Of a stretch of 6,395 nt of DNA, positions 1-5,422 are shown piece after piece (position 1 is the stretch's first letter; every line of letters begins with the position of its first letter). Below the pieces are notes generated by a model, which saw only the letters and a program-made list of their open reading frames with translations, was not told where the DNA came from and ran no database searches. This DNA is from Syntrophomonadaceae bacterium. GTDB taxonomy: Bacteria; Bacillota; Dethiobacteria; DTU022. The stretch spans positions 1 to 6,395 of the forward strand of contig SKZS01000194.1 of NCBI GenBank assembly GCA_007127255.1, in the 5' to 3' direction. The position numbers and the translations under genes are program-made.

Positions 1-399
1 CCTTTTCGCGCGGCAGACAGGGAACTCTTACTATTAAAGGAAAAAACTGATATTATTATTGTCGACTTTCATGCTGAAGCAACTTCGGAAAAGCAGGCCA
101 TGGGCTGGTATTTGGACGGCAGGGTAAGCGCAGTCATTGGTACGCACAGTCATGTTCAGACAGCAGATCAAAGAATTTTACCAAAAAAGACGGCTTATAT
201 AACCGACGCAGGAATGACGGGTTTGTATAATTCCATTTTGGGAGTAGACATAGAAGGCCCGTTACAGCGTTTTCTCACCCAGATGCCGCATAAACTGTCT
301 ATCTCAGAAGGCAAAAAGGTTTTTAATGGTATTGTTATAGATATAGATGAAAAAAACGGAAAGGCAAACAATATTAAGCGAGTGTATGATATAATATAG
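1..399 (+). CDS. ymdB: YmdB family metallophosphoesterase, C-terminal half (5' end outside window)
   Basis: The reading frame is open from base 1 and ends with TAG at 397-399, giving 132 visible residues. YmdB is a dinuclear-metal phosphodiesterase; the Bacillus subtilis protein hydrolyses 2',3'-cyclic nucleotides and influences biofilm versus motility decisions. The visible part carries two conserved metal-site blocks: DFHAEATSEK (visible residues 22-31) and GTHSHVQTAD (47-56), followed by the family motif ITDAGMTG. The spacing of the three histidines (visible residues 24, 49 and 51) equals that of H150, H175 and H177 in B. subtilis YmdB as I recall it. About 126 N-terminal residues are therefore missing, and the full protein would be near 258 residues, close to the usual ~264. 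The position directly before spoVS matches a gene order common in Bacillota (rny-ymdB-spoVS), which supports the call. The ATG at 100 is internal and not the true start. Confidence 0.95.
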   Translation, partial: PFRAADRELLLLKEKTDIIIVDFHAEATSEKQAMGWYLDGRVSAVIGTHSHVQTADQRILPKKTAYITDAGMTGLYNSILGVDIEGPLQRFLTQMPHKLSISEGKKVFNGIVIDIDEKNGKANNIKRVYDII

Positions 400-413
400 C
401 TATAAGTATCATA
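385..413. repeat. AT-rich dyad symmetry across the ymdB stop codon
   Basis: The arms TATGATA (385-391) and TATCATA (407-413) are perfect inverted repeats. Between them lies a second palindrome, TATAGCTATA (395-404), with almost the same centre. The dyad covers the TAG stop of ymdB (397-399) and is not followed by a T run, so it is not a classic intrinsic terminator. It lies 15 nt upstream of the SigH-like promoter of spoVS. It could be a weak 3'-end hairpin or a protein-binding dyad, but in such AT-rich DNA it may also be chance. Confidence 0.35.
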
Positions 414-428
414 ATTCATATAATTCTG

Positions 429-457
429 GCAGGAATTTGATGGAGAAAAGCGAATAT
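429..457 (+). promoter_or_regulatory. SigH-type promoter of spoVS
   Basis: The -35 element GCAGGAATT (429-437) and the -10 element AGCGAATAT (449-457), 11 nt apart, match every defined position of the B. subtilis SigH consensus as I know it (RnAGGAwWW, 11-12 nt, RnnGAATWW). The expected start is about 463-465, giving a leader of roughly 25 nt that contains the spoVS ribosome binding site AAAGGAGG (473-480). In B. subtilis spoVS is a SigH-dependent early sporulation gene, so motif and context agree. The promoter was read by eye and not scored against the genome background. Confidence 0.75.
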
Positions 458-489
458 ATTAGGAAAATCCGCAAAGGAGGCATAAATTA

Positions 490-750
490 ATGGAAGTATT
501 AAAGGTCTCAGCAAAATCTAACCCCAATTCCGTTGCAGGAGCGCTTGCAGGAGTTCTCCGGGAGCGAGGAGGAGCGGAAATTCAGACAATAGGGGCCGGC
601 GCTTTGAATCAGGCAGTAAAAGCGGTCGCAATAGCGAGAGGATTCGTCGCTCCGGGTGGTATCGATTTAATCTGTATCCCAGCCTTTACGGATATCGAGA
701 TTGATGGTGAAGAAAGAACAGCAATAAAGCTGATTATTGAACCACGTTGA
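490..750 (+). CDS. spoVS: Stage V sporulation protein S (SpoVS)
   Basis: This 86-residue protein has the usual SpoVS length and near-invariant sequence. It starts MEVLKVSAKS, continues with a PNSVAGALAGVLRE helix and a GAGALNQAVKAVAIARG segment, and ends with a C-terminal strand around TAIKLIIEPR. SpoVS is a small Alba-like, probably nucleic-acid-binding protein. In B. subtilis it acts around engulfment and is needed for coat assembly and late sporulation, and it also affects septation. Homologues occur in some non-sporulating bacteria, so the gene alone does not prove sporulation. The ATG start is fixed by AAAGGAGG at 473-480, 9 nt upstream. The gene follows ymdB after a 90-nt gap containing a SigH-type promoter and is closed by a strong terminator at 787-819, so it can be expressed as a single-gene unit as well as by readthrough from ymdB. 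Confidence 0.97.
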   Translation: MEVLKVSAKSNPNSVAGALAGVLRERGGAEIQTIGAGALNQAVKAVAIARGFVAPGGIDLICIPAFTDIEIDGEERTAIKLIIEPR

Positions 751-786
751 TAATATCGGCAACTGACAGTAAACTCAATTTGTGGG

Positions 787-819
787 CCCTCTTTACAACC
801 GCTTGTAGAGGGTTTTTTT
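787..819 (+). terminator. Intrinsic terminator after spoVS, directly upstream of the PHP gene
   Basis: The left arm CCCTCT-TT-ACAA (787-798) pairs with TTGTAGAGGG (803-812). This gives 6 bp plus 4 bp, a 2-nt bulge (TT, 793-794) and the tetraloop CCGC. Seven T residues (813-819) follow at once, which is a canonical Rho-independent terminator. It ends only 6 nt before the ribosome binding site of the next gene (826-835), so it also lies in the path of any transcript entering that gene from upstream. Confidence 0.9.
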
Positions 820-838
820 ATGATTAGGAGAGAGGTTA

Positions 839-1669
839 GTGATTGAACAGAAAAAGGTTGATTTTCACATGCACAGCAATGCTTCTGACGGTCTGTTCAC
901 CCCCCGGGAATTGATTCAAATAGCAGCAGATGCCGGCCTTGCCGCTGTCGGTCTAACTGATCATGATACAGTATCAGGTCTGCCTGAAGCATTTAAAGCC
1001 GCTTCTACAATGGGTATGGAGCTTATACCCGGGGTAGAGATAAGTGTTTTGGACGAAAGCCTGGAAATACATATTCTCGGATATTACCCGGTCCATTGTG
1101 AAGAGTTAGAAGCTATCCTGGAGGATATAAGACAGGAAAGATTTAGGCGTATGGATTCAATTGTTAGTAAACTTATGGCACTTGGCTTCAAATTAAGGCC
1201 TGAAGAAGTTTTGGCTGAAGCAGGTGATGCCGCTCCGGGAAGGATGCATCTTGCCAGGCTTTTACTTAAAAAGAAATATGTTCACACCATGGCAGAAGCA
1301 TTTACCCATTACCTGGGTCACAGCCGCCCTGCATATGTCCCGCGTCAAATGATGAGTATAGAAGAGGGTATGAATGTTTTGCTGGAAGTTGGGGCTATAC
1401 CCGTAGTAGCGCATCCGGGGGGAAAAGTTAAGAATGATACAATTGAAAAGCTAATATCCCTGGGTTTAAAAGGAATTGAGGTCTACCATCCCGATCACAG
1501 CAAGGCCGTGGTTAAATACTACAAAAATCTGGCTGCCGAAAAAGGTTTGCACATTACAGGTGGTTCAGATTTTCATGGCGAAAATGTAATGCAGCCGGTT
1601 TATCGGGCAAATCATGCTGTTTCATATTCCTACCTGGAGAAAATTAAAGAGTTGAGAAAAAGTAATTGA
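839..1669 (+). CDS. PHP-domain metal-dependent phosphoesterase (COG0613 / RNase AM-like)
   Basis: This is a 276-residue PHP protein of the TrpH/YciV type. Its metal-binding motifs appear in order: FHMHSNASDG (H10, H12, D17), LTDHD (39-43), PGVEIS with E67, H78, AHPGG (H192), EVYHPDH (214-220) and GGSDFHG (D244, H246). The region from about 95 to 180 is the helical insert typical of this subfamily. Relatives hydrolyse nucleotide 3',5'-bisphosphates, and E. coli RNase AM (YciV) is a 5'-3' exonuclease on short RNAs; which activity applies here cannot be read from sequence. All expected PHP ligands seem present, so the enzyme should be active. The start is GTG at 839, 8 nt after the AGGAG at 826-830. 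The gene lies immediately behind the spoVS terminator with no room for its own promoter after it. A 92-nt gap separates it from the decarboxylase genes, so membership of that operon is uncertain. Confidence 0.9.
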   Translation: MIEQKKVDFHMHSNASDGLFTPRELIQIAADAGLAAVGLTDHDTVSGLPEAFKAASTMGMELIPGVEISVLDESLEIHILGYYPVHCEELEAILEDIRQERFRRMDSIVSKLMALGFKLRPEEVLAEAGDAAPGRMHLARLLLKKKYVHTMAEAFTHYLGHSRPAYVPRQMMSIEEGMNVLLEVGAIPVVAHPGGKVKNDTIEKLISLGLKGIEVYHPDHSKAVVKYYKNLAAEKGLHITGGSDFHGENVMQPVYRANHAVSYSYLEKIKELRKSN

Positions 1670-1719
1670 TTAAGAACGTTGAATGACCGGCATTATTGCT
1701 TTTATTTATATCAAGAAAG

Positions 1720-1735
1720 TGTTAAAATCTATAAT
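1720..1735 (+). promoter_or_regulatory. Candidate promoter -10 region before the decarboxylase genes
   Basis: The AT-rich gap 1670-1761 contains a perfect TATAAT (1730-1735) and, just upstream, an extended -10-like TGTTAAAAT (1720-1728). Neither has a good -35 box at 16-18 nt: TATATC precedes the first and TTTATT the second. It is therefore only a candidate. The location is sensible, because the next four genes are tightly packed and this is the only sizeable gap before them. No terminator is visible between the PHP stop and this site, so readthrough from the PHP gene is also possible. Confidence 0.4.
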
Positions 1736-1761
1736 ATATTTTCCGGGAGGAGTTATAGAAA

Positions 1762-2157
1762 ATGCAGGGTTTCGATTTCGCTTTACAGGTTATGGTTATA
1801 GGTTTTTCGGTAGTGATAATTACCCTGGCCGGACTTTATGGAATATTATTAGTGTTTGCAAAGATATTTTACAAAAATGATCGGCATAAAGTACCAGGAC
1901 CTTTCACCGGGAATAACACAACAGGTGAAGAGCTTGCAGCAGAGCAGGAACGGCGCAAAACTGCCGCCATTGTAGCGGCAGTAAATCAATATATAGTAGA
2001 AAGTGAAGGCCTAAAGGCCGGAAACAGGTTCAAAGCTGCAGTTCAGGCCTCGTATCAATCTGCCGGCGACAGCTGGCACCTGGTCGGTAGAAGAGGGCTG
2101 CTTGAAAGCAGAGCGGTTATAGAAAATATTAGGAGGAAGAGACGTGAAAACTTATAA
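1762..2157 (+). CDS. OadG/MmdD-type small membrane subunit of a Na+-pumping decarboxylase
   Basis: This 131-residue protein has one N-terminal membrane helix (about residues 8-36, ending in KIFYKN) and a hydrophilic cytoplasmic tail. The tail includes the family-typical stretch KTAAIVAAVNQYIVE (66-80) and a C-terminal SWHLVGRRGLLESR segment (104-117). The OadG/MmdD/GcdD family anchors and assembles the carboxyltransferase and carrier subunits on the membrane beta subunit; OadG of Klebsiella also binds zinc near its C-terminus. Here the subunit is followed by the carrier and beta subunits, which is the gene order of methylmalonyl-CoA and glutaconyl-CoA decarboxylases (D-C-B). ATG at 1762 is preceded by GGGAGGAG (1745-1752), 9 nt away. 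The last 14 nt overlap the next gene, which suggests translational coupling. The family diverges strongly, so the call rests on topology, the tail motif and the neighbours together. Confidence 0.85.
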   Translation: MQGFDFALQVMVIGFSVVIITLAGLYGILLVFAKIFYKNDRHKVPGPFTGNNTTGEELAAEQERRKTAAIVAAVNQYIVESEGLKAGNRFKAAVQASYQSAGDSWHLVGRRGLLESRAVIENIRRKRRENL

Positions 2158-2572
2158 AGTAACTGTCGACGGTCATGCGTTTACTGTTCAGGTTGAAGAG
2201 GTTGATGAAGACAGTGCCCCGGTTATTCCTGAGAAAACAGAAAATAAGAGCTCGCCTGCAGCAGGTGCGCAAACTAAGCCTGAGCCTTTAAAAGTTGAAA
2301 AAGAGGCAGCTGCCCCGGTAAATAATCAGGCTGGAGCAACTCCAAAAGCTGGTGCAGGCGGATCAAGTGTTAAAGCTCCTATGCCGGGTTCTGTCCTTGA
2401 AGTTATGGTTAATGTTGGAGACAATATCAAAGACGGCGATGTTTTAATAGTTTTAGAAGCGATGAAAATGGAAAATGAGCTTACCGCATCTCAGGCAGGG
2501 ACGGTAGCGGAAATTCTGGTTAAAAAAGGCGACACTGTCAATAGCGGGGACCCCTTAATAGTACTTAAATAA
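2144..2572 (+). CDS. Biotin carrier subunit of a Na+-pumping decarboxylase (MmdC/GcdC-like)
   Basis: This 142-residue protein has three parts: a short N-terminal beta segment (MKTYKVTVDG...), an Ala/Pro/Lys-rich flexible linker (about residues 25-75), and a C-terminal biotinyl domain (about 76-142) starting VKAPMPGSV. The biotin attachment motif is EAMKME (105-110). K108 is the acceptor and lies 34 residues before the C-terminus, the standard spacing. The swinging biotin arm would carry CO2 from the carboxyltransferase to the membrane beta subunit, where decarboxylation drives Na+ export. The start is GTG at 2144, 7 nt after AGGAGG (2131-2136), inside the end of the preceding gene. As a free-standing carrier of this size with a long linker it resembles MmdC/GcdC more than the acetyl-CoA carboxylase carrier AccB. 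The adjacent beta subunit supports this. Confidence 0.93.
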   Translation: MKTYKVTVDGHAFTVQVEEVDEDSAPVIPEKTENKSSPAAGAQTKPEPLKVEKEAAAPVNNQAGATPKAGAGGSSVKAPMPGSVLEVMVNVGDNIKDGDVLIVLEAMKMENELTASQAGTVAEILVKKGDTVNSGDPLIVLK

Positions 2573-2613
2573 CTAAACTATACTGAAAGAGAACTGAAAG
2601 GGGTTGAGCTTGG

Positions 2614-3744
2614 TTGTTAGATATGCTCCAGGATTTCATCCATAGCACCGGTTACCTTAACCTGCAGGCAAATGATCTAATCATGCTGCTGATTGCCTGT
2701 GGGCTGCTTTATTTGGGTATAGCAAAAAAGTATGAGCCATTACTGCTGGTTCCAATTAGCTTCGGTATGCTTTTGGTTAACCTGCCCCTTGGCGGATTGA
2801 TGACCCCCGAGATTGGAACCGATCCGGGCGGACTGCTTTATTATCTCTCCTTAGGCCTGGAACTGGGTATCTATCCGCCACTTATTTTTTTAGGAGTCGG
2901 AGCGATGACAGATTTTGGTCCCCTTATTGCCAACCCGATTACCATATTGCTCGGGGCAGCGGCGCAATTTGGTATTTTTCTCACCTTTATCGGGGCTATT
3001 ATGCTGGGCTTTTCCGCTCCACAGGCTGGCGCTATCGGTATCATTGGTGGAGCAGACGGACCTACCGCCATATTTCTGGCCAGCCGCCTGGCCCCGGAAC
3101 TGCTTGGTTCTATTGCAATAGCAGCTTACTCTTACATGGCCCTGGTTCCAATTATACAGCCACCAATTATGCGGCTGCTGACAAATAAAAAGGAGCGGCA
3201 GGTAGTAATGGAGCAGTTAAGACCTGTATCAAAGATTGAAAAAATTTTCTTTCCCATTATTGTTATTATTCTTACCGGGCTGCTGCTTCCGGCAGCTTTA
3301 CCCCTGTTGGGAATGCTGATGTTCGGCAACCTGATCAAGGAAAGCGGAGTGACCGATCGTTTAAGTAAGGCAGCCCAGAACGAATTAAATAATATTGTGG
3401 TGATCTTTTTGGGCCTGACAGTCGGGGCCAAGGCAACTGCTGCTTATTTTTTGACCCCTGACACCATCAAAATTATTGTCCTTGGCTTAGCGGCGTTTGC
3501 TTTTGGTACAGCAACGGGGGTTTTAATGGGTAAATTGCTTTATTTCATAACGGGAGGTAAGATCAATCCATTGATTGGCTCAGCAGGCGTTTCTGCTGTC
3601 CCCATGGCGGCCCGGGTTTCTCAGGCTGTCGGTAAAGAAGAAAACCCAAACAATTATCTATTGATGCATGCCATGGGTCCTAATGTGGCCGGTGTAATTG
3701 GTTCTGCAGTAGCAGCGGGAATATTACTATCGATCCTGCTCTAG
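2614..3744 (+). CDS. Sodium ion-translocating decarboxylase beta subunit (OadB/MmdB/GcdB)
   Basis: This 376-residue, very hydrophobic protein matches the beta subunit family along its length. It decarboxylates carboxybiotin and couples this to Na+ export across the cytoplasmic membrane. Conserved blocks are GIYPPLIFLGVGAMTDFGPL (residues 85-104), IGIIGGADGPTAIF (141-154, with D148 equivalent to the essential D203 of Klebsiella OadB), AAYSYMALVPIIQPPIM (170-186), SAGVSAVPMAARVSQ (323-337) and the C-terminal NYLLMHAMGPNVAGVIGSA (347-365). All the conserved regions are present, so it should be functional. The start is probably TTG at 2614: an in-frame TGA at 2605 excludes anything upstream, and AAAGGGG (2597-2603) is 10 nt away. 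The alternative ATG at 2623 would be 19 nt from it. The 41-nt gap after the biotin carrier has no terminator, and gltX begins 19 nt downstream. The substrate depends on an alpha subunit not present here. Confidence 0.96.
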   Translation: MLDMLQDFIHSTGYLNLQANDLIMLLIACGLLYLGIAKKYEPLLLVPISFGMLLVNLPLGGLMTPEIGTDPGGLLYYLSLGLELGIYPPLIFLGVGAMTDFGPLIANPITILLGAAAQFGIFLTFIGAIMLGFSAPQAGAIGIIGGADGPTAIFLASRLAPELLGSIAIAAYSYMALVPIIQPPIMRLLTNKKERQVVMEQLRPVSKIEKIFFPIIVIILTGLLLPAALPLLGMLMFGNLIKESGVTDRLSKAAQNELNNIVVIFLGLTVGAKATAAYFLTPDTIKIIVLGLAAFAFGTATGVLMGKLLYFITGGKINPLIGSAGVSAVPMAARVSQAVGKEENPNNYLLMHAMGPNVAGVIGSAVAAGILLSILL

Positions 3745-3763
3745 CCTGGAAAGAGGTGTTCAT

Positions 3764-5212
3764 GTGTCTGATGTACGAGTAAGATTTGCGCCGAGTCCAA
3801 CCGGGGAGCTTCACATTGGTGGGGCACGGACTGCTTTATTCAACCTTATGCATGTAAGATCGCAGGGAGGGACATTTGTTTTGCGAATTGACGACACTGA
3901 CCTTGAAAGGTCACGTGTTGACTATATTGACAGGTTATTCGCATCCCTGAAATGGCTGGGCTTTGATTGGGATGAAGGACCGTATTACCAGTCCAGGCGC
4001 CTTGAAGAGTACAGACGCGAAGCTGAGCGGCTTCTGGCCGAAAATAAAGCTTATCGCTGCTACTGTTCAATGGAAGAACTTACTGCCGGCCGCGATACAG
4101 CCCGAAAAGAAAACAAGGCTTATCTTTATCCCGGCAGATGCAGGGTTTTATCCCCCCAGGCCGAAGAAGCTTTTCGCAGGGAAGGGAGGGAGGCTGTTAT
4201 CAGGCTGCTTACTCCTGATCGGGGCACAACCGTAGTTAATGATCTGGTCAGGGGTGAAGTGATCTTTGATAATGAAATGCTGGATGACTTTATTATTATC
4301 AAGTCAAATGGCCTGCCGACGTATAACTTTGCCAGTGTTGTAGATGACCTGCAGATGAAAATAACCGACGTTATTCGCGGAGAAGAGCATCTTTCCAACA
4401 CCCCGCGCCAGCAATTATGTGCCGAGGCACTGGGTTGTGAACTGCCGCGTTTTGCCCATGTTCCGATGATCCTCGCTCCGGATCGCAGTAAACTCAGTAA
4501 ACGTCACGGAGCCACTTCCGTAGAAGAATTTTATAACGATGGTTACCTGCCCGAGGCCCTGGTTAACTATATAGCCCTGTTAGGATGGTCGCCCGGTGAA
4601 GACAGGGAAATCCTTACCCTTGAAGAAATGATACAGTCATTCAACCTGTTGCGAGTAAACAAAACTGCGGCAATTTACGATGTTAGCAAACTATCCTGGA
4701 TGAACGGGCATTATATCCGTGAATATGAACCCGACAGACTGGCGGCTGCAGCGCTTCCGTTTTTTATAAAGAAGGGTTTGATAAAAAACGAGGAATTGTC
4801 TGAGACTGAATACAGCTACCTAAAGCAGGTGACAGCTGCGGTCAGGGAAAGAGCAAAGACCCTGGTAGAATTAACCGAGGCAGCTGAATATTTTTACCTG
4901 GATCAATTCGACTATGATCCAAAAGGAGTTCAAAAAGCTTTTAAAAAAGAAGGCACAAAAGAACTTTTACATTTAGTAAAGGAAGAACTTAGCTTGCTGG
5001 AACCTTTTGATATGGATTCCACGGAAAAACTTTTCCACTCACTTTGTGAAAAAACCGGTCACTCTTTTGGCAAGCTTATCCAGCCAACCCGCCTTGCGAT
5101 TACCGGACGCCTGGGGGGACCCGGATTATTTGAAATTATGGATCTTCTGGGGAAAGAAAAGACGATCGCCCGGATTGAAAGAGCGATCGCTTATATTGAA
5201 GATTCAAGCTAG
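3764..5212 (+). CDS. gltX: Glutamyl-tRNA synthetase (GltX)
   Basis: This 482-residue class I aminoacyl-tRNA synthetase charges tRNA with glutamate and is of full family length. The catalytic domain begins VRFAPSPTGELHIGGARTA, with the HIGH-type motif at 17-20. RIDDTD (41-46), the zinc-type cysteines C99, C101 and C126 near YPGRC, and NGLPTYNFASVVDD (182-195) follow. The KMSKS-type loop is KLSKRHGATSVEEF (243-256). SWMNGHYIRE (311-320) leads into the helical anticodon-binding domain, which ends GGPGLFEIMDLLGKEKTIAR. In many Bacillota lacking GlnRS, GltX also charges tRNA-Gln for later amidation; this cannot be decided from the window. The start is GTG at 3764, 5 nt after GAGGTG (3753-3758). 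The ATG at 3762 is in another frame and stops within a few codons. The gene follows the beta subunit by 19 nt without a promoter or terminator, so it is probably cotranscribed with the pump genes. Clostridial gltX often sits elsewhere. Confidence 0.98.
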   Translation: MSDVRVRFAPSPTGELHIGGARTALFNLMHVRSQGGTFVLRIDDTDLERSRVDYIDRLFASLKWLGFDWDEGPYYQSRRLEEYRREAERLLAENKAYRCYCSMEELTAGRDTARKENKAYLYPGRCRVLSPQAEEAFRREGREAVIRLLTPDRGTTVVNDLVRGEVIFDNEMLDDFIIIKSNGLPTYNFASVVDDLQMKITDVIRGEEHLSNTPRQQLCAEALGCELPRFAHVPMILAPDRSKLSKRHGATSVEEFYNDGYLPEALVNYIALLGWSPGEDREILTLEEMIQSFNLLRVNKTAAIYDVSKLSWMNGHYIREYEPDRLAAAALPFFIKKGLIKNEELSETEYSYLKQVTAAVRERAKTLVELTEAAEYFYLDQFDYDPKGVQKAFKKEGTKELLHLVKEELSLLEPFDMDSTEKLFHSLCEKTGHSFGKLIQPTRLAITGRLGGPGLFEIMDLLGKEKTIARIERAIAYIEDSS

Positions 5213-5218
5213 TATCAC

Positions 5219-5299
5219 AGGCTATGATGATAGATACTTGTATCCACAGGTCACTTGTTATTTTTCTCTTTCTTTTGCGCTTCCTTTTCGTCATAGCCT
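5219..5299. repeat. Long-spaced inverted repeat between gltX and the small membrane protein gene
   Basis: AGGCTATGA (5219-5227) and TCATAGCCT (5291-5299) are perfect 9-nt inverted repeats about 63 nt apart. On a plus-strand RNA the helix extends to 12 bp through a U-G pair (5228/5290), G-C and A-U. The left arm lies just after the gltX stop and the right arm lies inside the small minus-strand gene. No T run follows, so it is not a classic terminator. It could fold the 3' end of the gltX transcript, or be chance. Confidence 0.4.
5246..5265 (+). terminator. Weak terminator-like hairpin downstream of gltX
   Basis: ACAGG (5246-5250) can pair with CTTGT (5254-5258) through one G-U pair and a 3-nt loop, followed by TATTTTT (5259-5265). 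The stem is short and the T tract interrupted, so this is a poor intrinsic terminator. It is listed because it is the only terminator-like structure between gltX and the convergent minus-strand genes. It overlaps the end of the small membrane protein gene. Confidence 0.25.
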
Positions 5300-5367
5300 C
5301 TTTTGAGGTTGAAGAACAATACGAAAAAAATCGCTATCAGAATCAGTCCAATAACTAAATTAAGCAT
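5251..5367 (-). CDS. Small single-span membrane protein, 38 residues, function unknown
   Basis: On the minus strand an ATG at 5367-5365 opens a 38-codon frame closed by TGA at 5253-5251. The product starts MLNLVIGLILIAIFFVLFF, one hydrophobic helix of about residues 2-19. It continues NLKRGYDEKEAQKKEKNNK, a highly charged lysine- and glutamate-rich tail. By the positive-inside rule the tail should be cytoplasmic. AAGGGGG (5380-5374) lies 6 nt before the ATG, and a near-consensus SigA promoter lies a further 43 nt upstream (5451-5423), so expression is plausible. I do not recognise the family. Length and layout resemble small accessory subunits of membrane complexes such as CcoQ-type or transporter-associated proteins, but no motif supports a specific one. 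It converges with gltX, with 38 nt between stop codons, and has the same orientation as the glycosyltransferase gene upstream of it. Confidence 0.7.
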   Translation of the reverse strand: MLNLVIGLILIAIFFVLFFNLKRGYDEKEAQKKEKNNK

Positions 5368-5373
5368 ATCAAG

Positions 5374-5380
5374 CCCCCTT
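5374..5380 (-). promoter_or_regulatory. Ribosome binding site of the 38-residue membrane protein
   Basis: AAGGGGG on the minus strand lies 6 nt upstream of the ATG at 5367, a normal distance for a Bacillota ribosome binding site. The G-rich core pairs well, though not perfectly, with the anti-SD sequence. It is the main reason for choosing this start, and it helps separate this frame from random short frames. Confidence 0.65.
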
Positions 5381-5422
5381 AACGTTATCTTTTAAAAGAA
5401 ACCAGCCCGCACTTCAGGCTAG

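Noticed and set aside
1687..1702. A Sig54-like GG...GC pattern in the gap before the OadG-like gene.
   Set aside because: GG at 1689-1690 and GC at 1698-1699 are too close for the required -24/-12 spacing.
1683..1880. A 65-codon plus-strand frame overlapping the start of the OadG-like gene.
   Set aside because: Its ATG lacks a suitable ribosome binding site, it reads through the ribosome binding site and start of the better-supported OadG-like gene, and its product has no family character.
3132..3431. A 99-codon minus-strand frame inside the beta subunit gene.
   Set aside because: It lies wholly antisense to a conserved membrane protein gene and shows no start signals; it is a by-product of that gene's codon use.
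4126..4401. A 91-codon minus-strand frame inside gltX.
   Set aside because: It is antisense to highly conserved GltX motifs and lacks its own ribosome binding site and promoter.
5173..5180. GCGATCGC palindrome near the end of gltX, similar to the cyanobacterial HIP1 element.
   Set aside because: It occurs once inside a conserved coding sequence, and nothing else in the window suggests cyanobacterial origin.
5007..5306. A 99-codon plus-strand frame spanning the end of gltX and the following gap.
   Set aside because: Most of it lies inside gltX in another frame, and the rest runs antisense to the better-supported small membrane protein gene. There is no ribosome binding site at its start.
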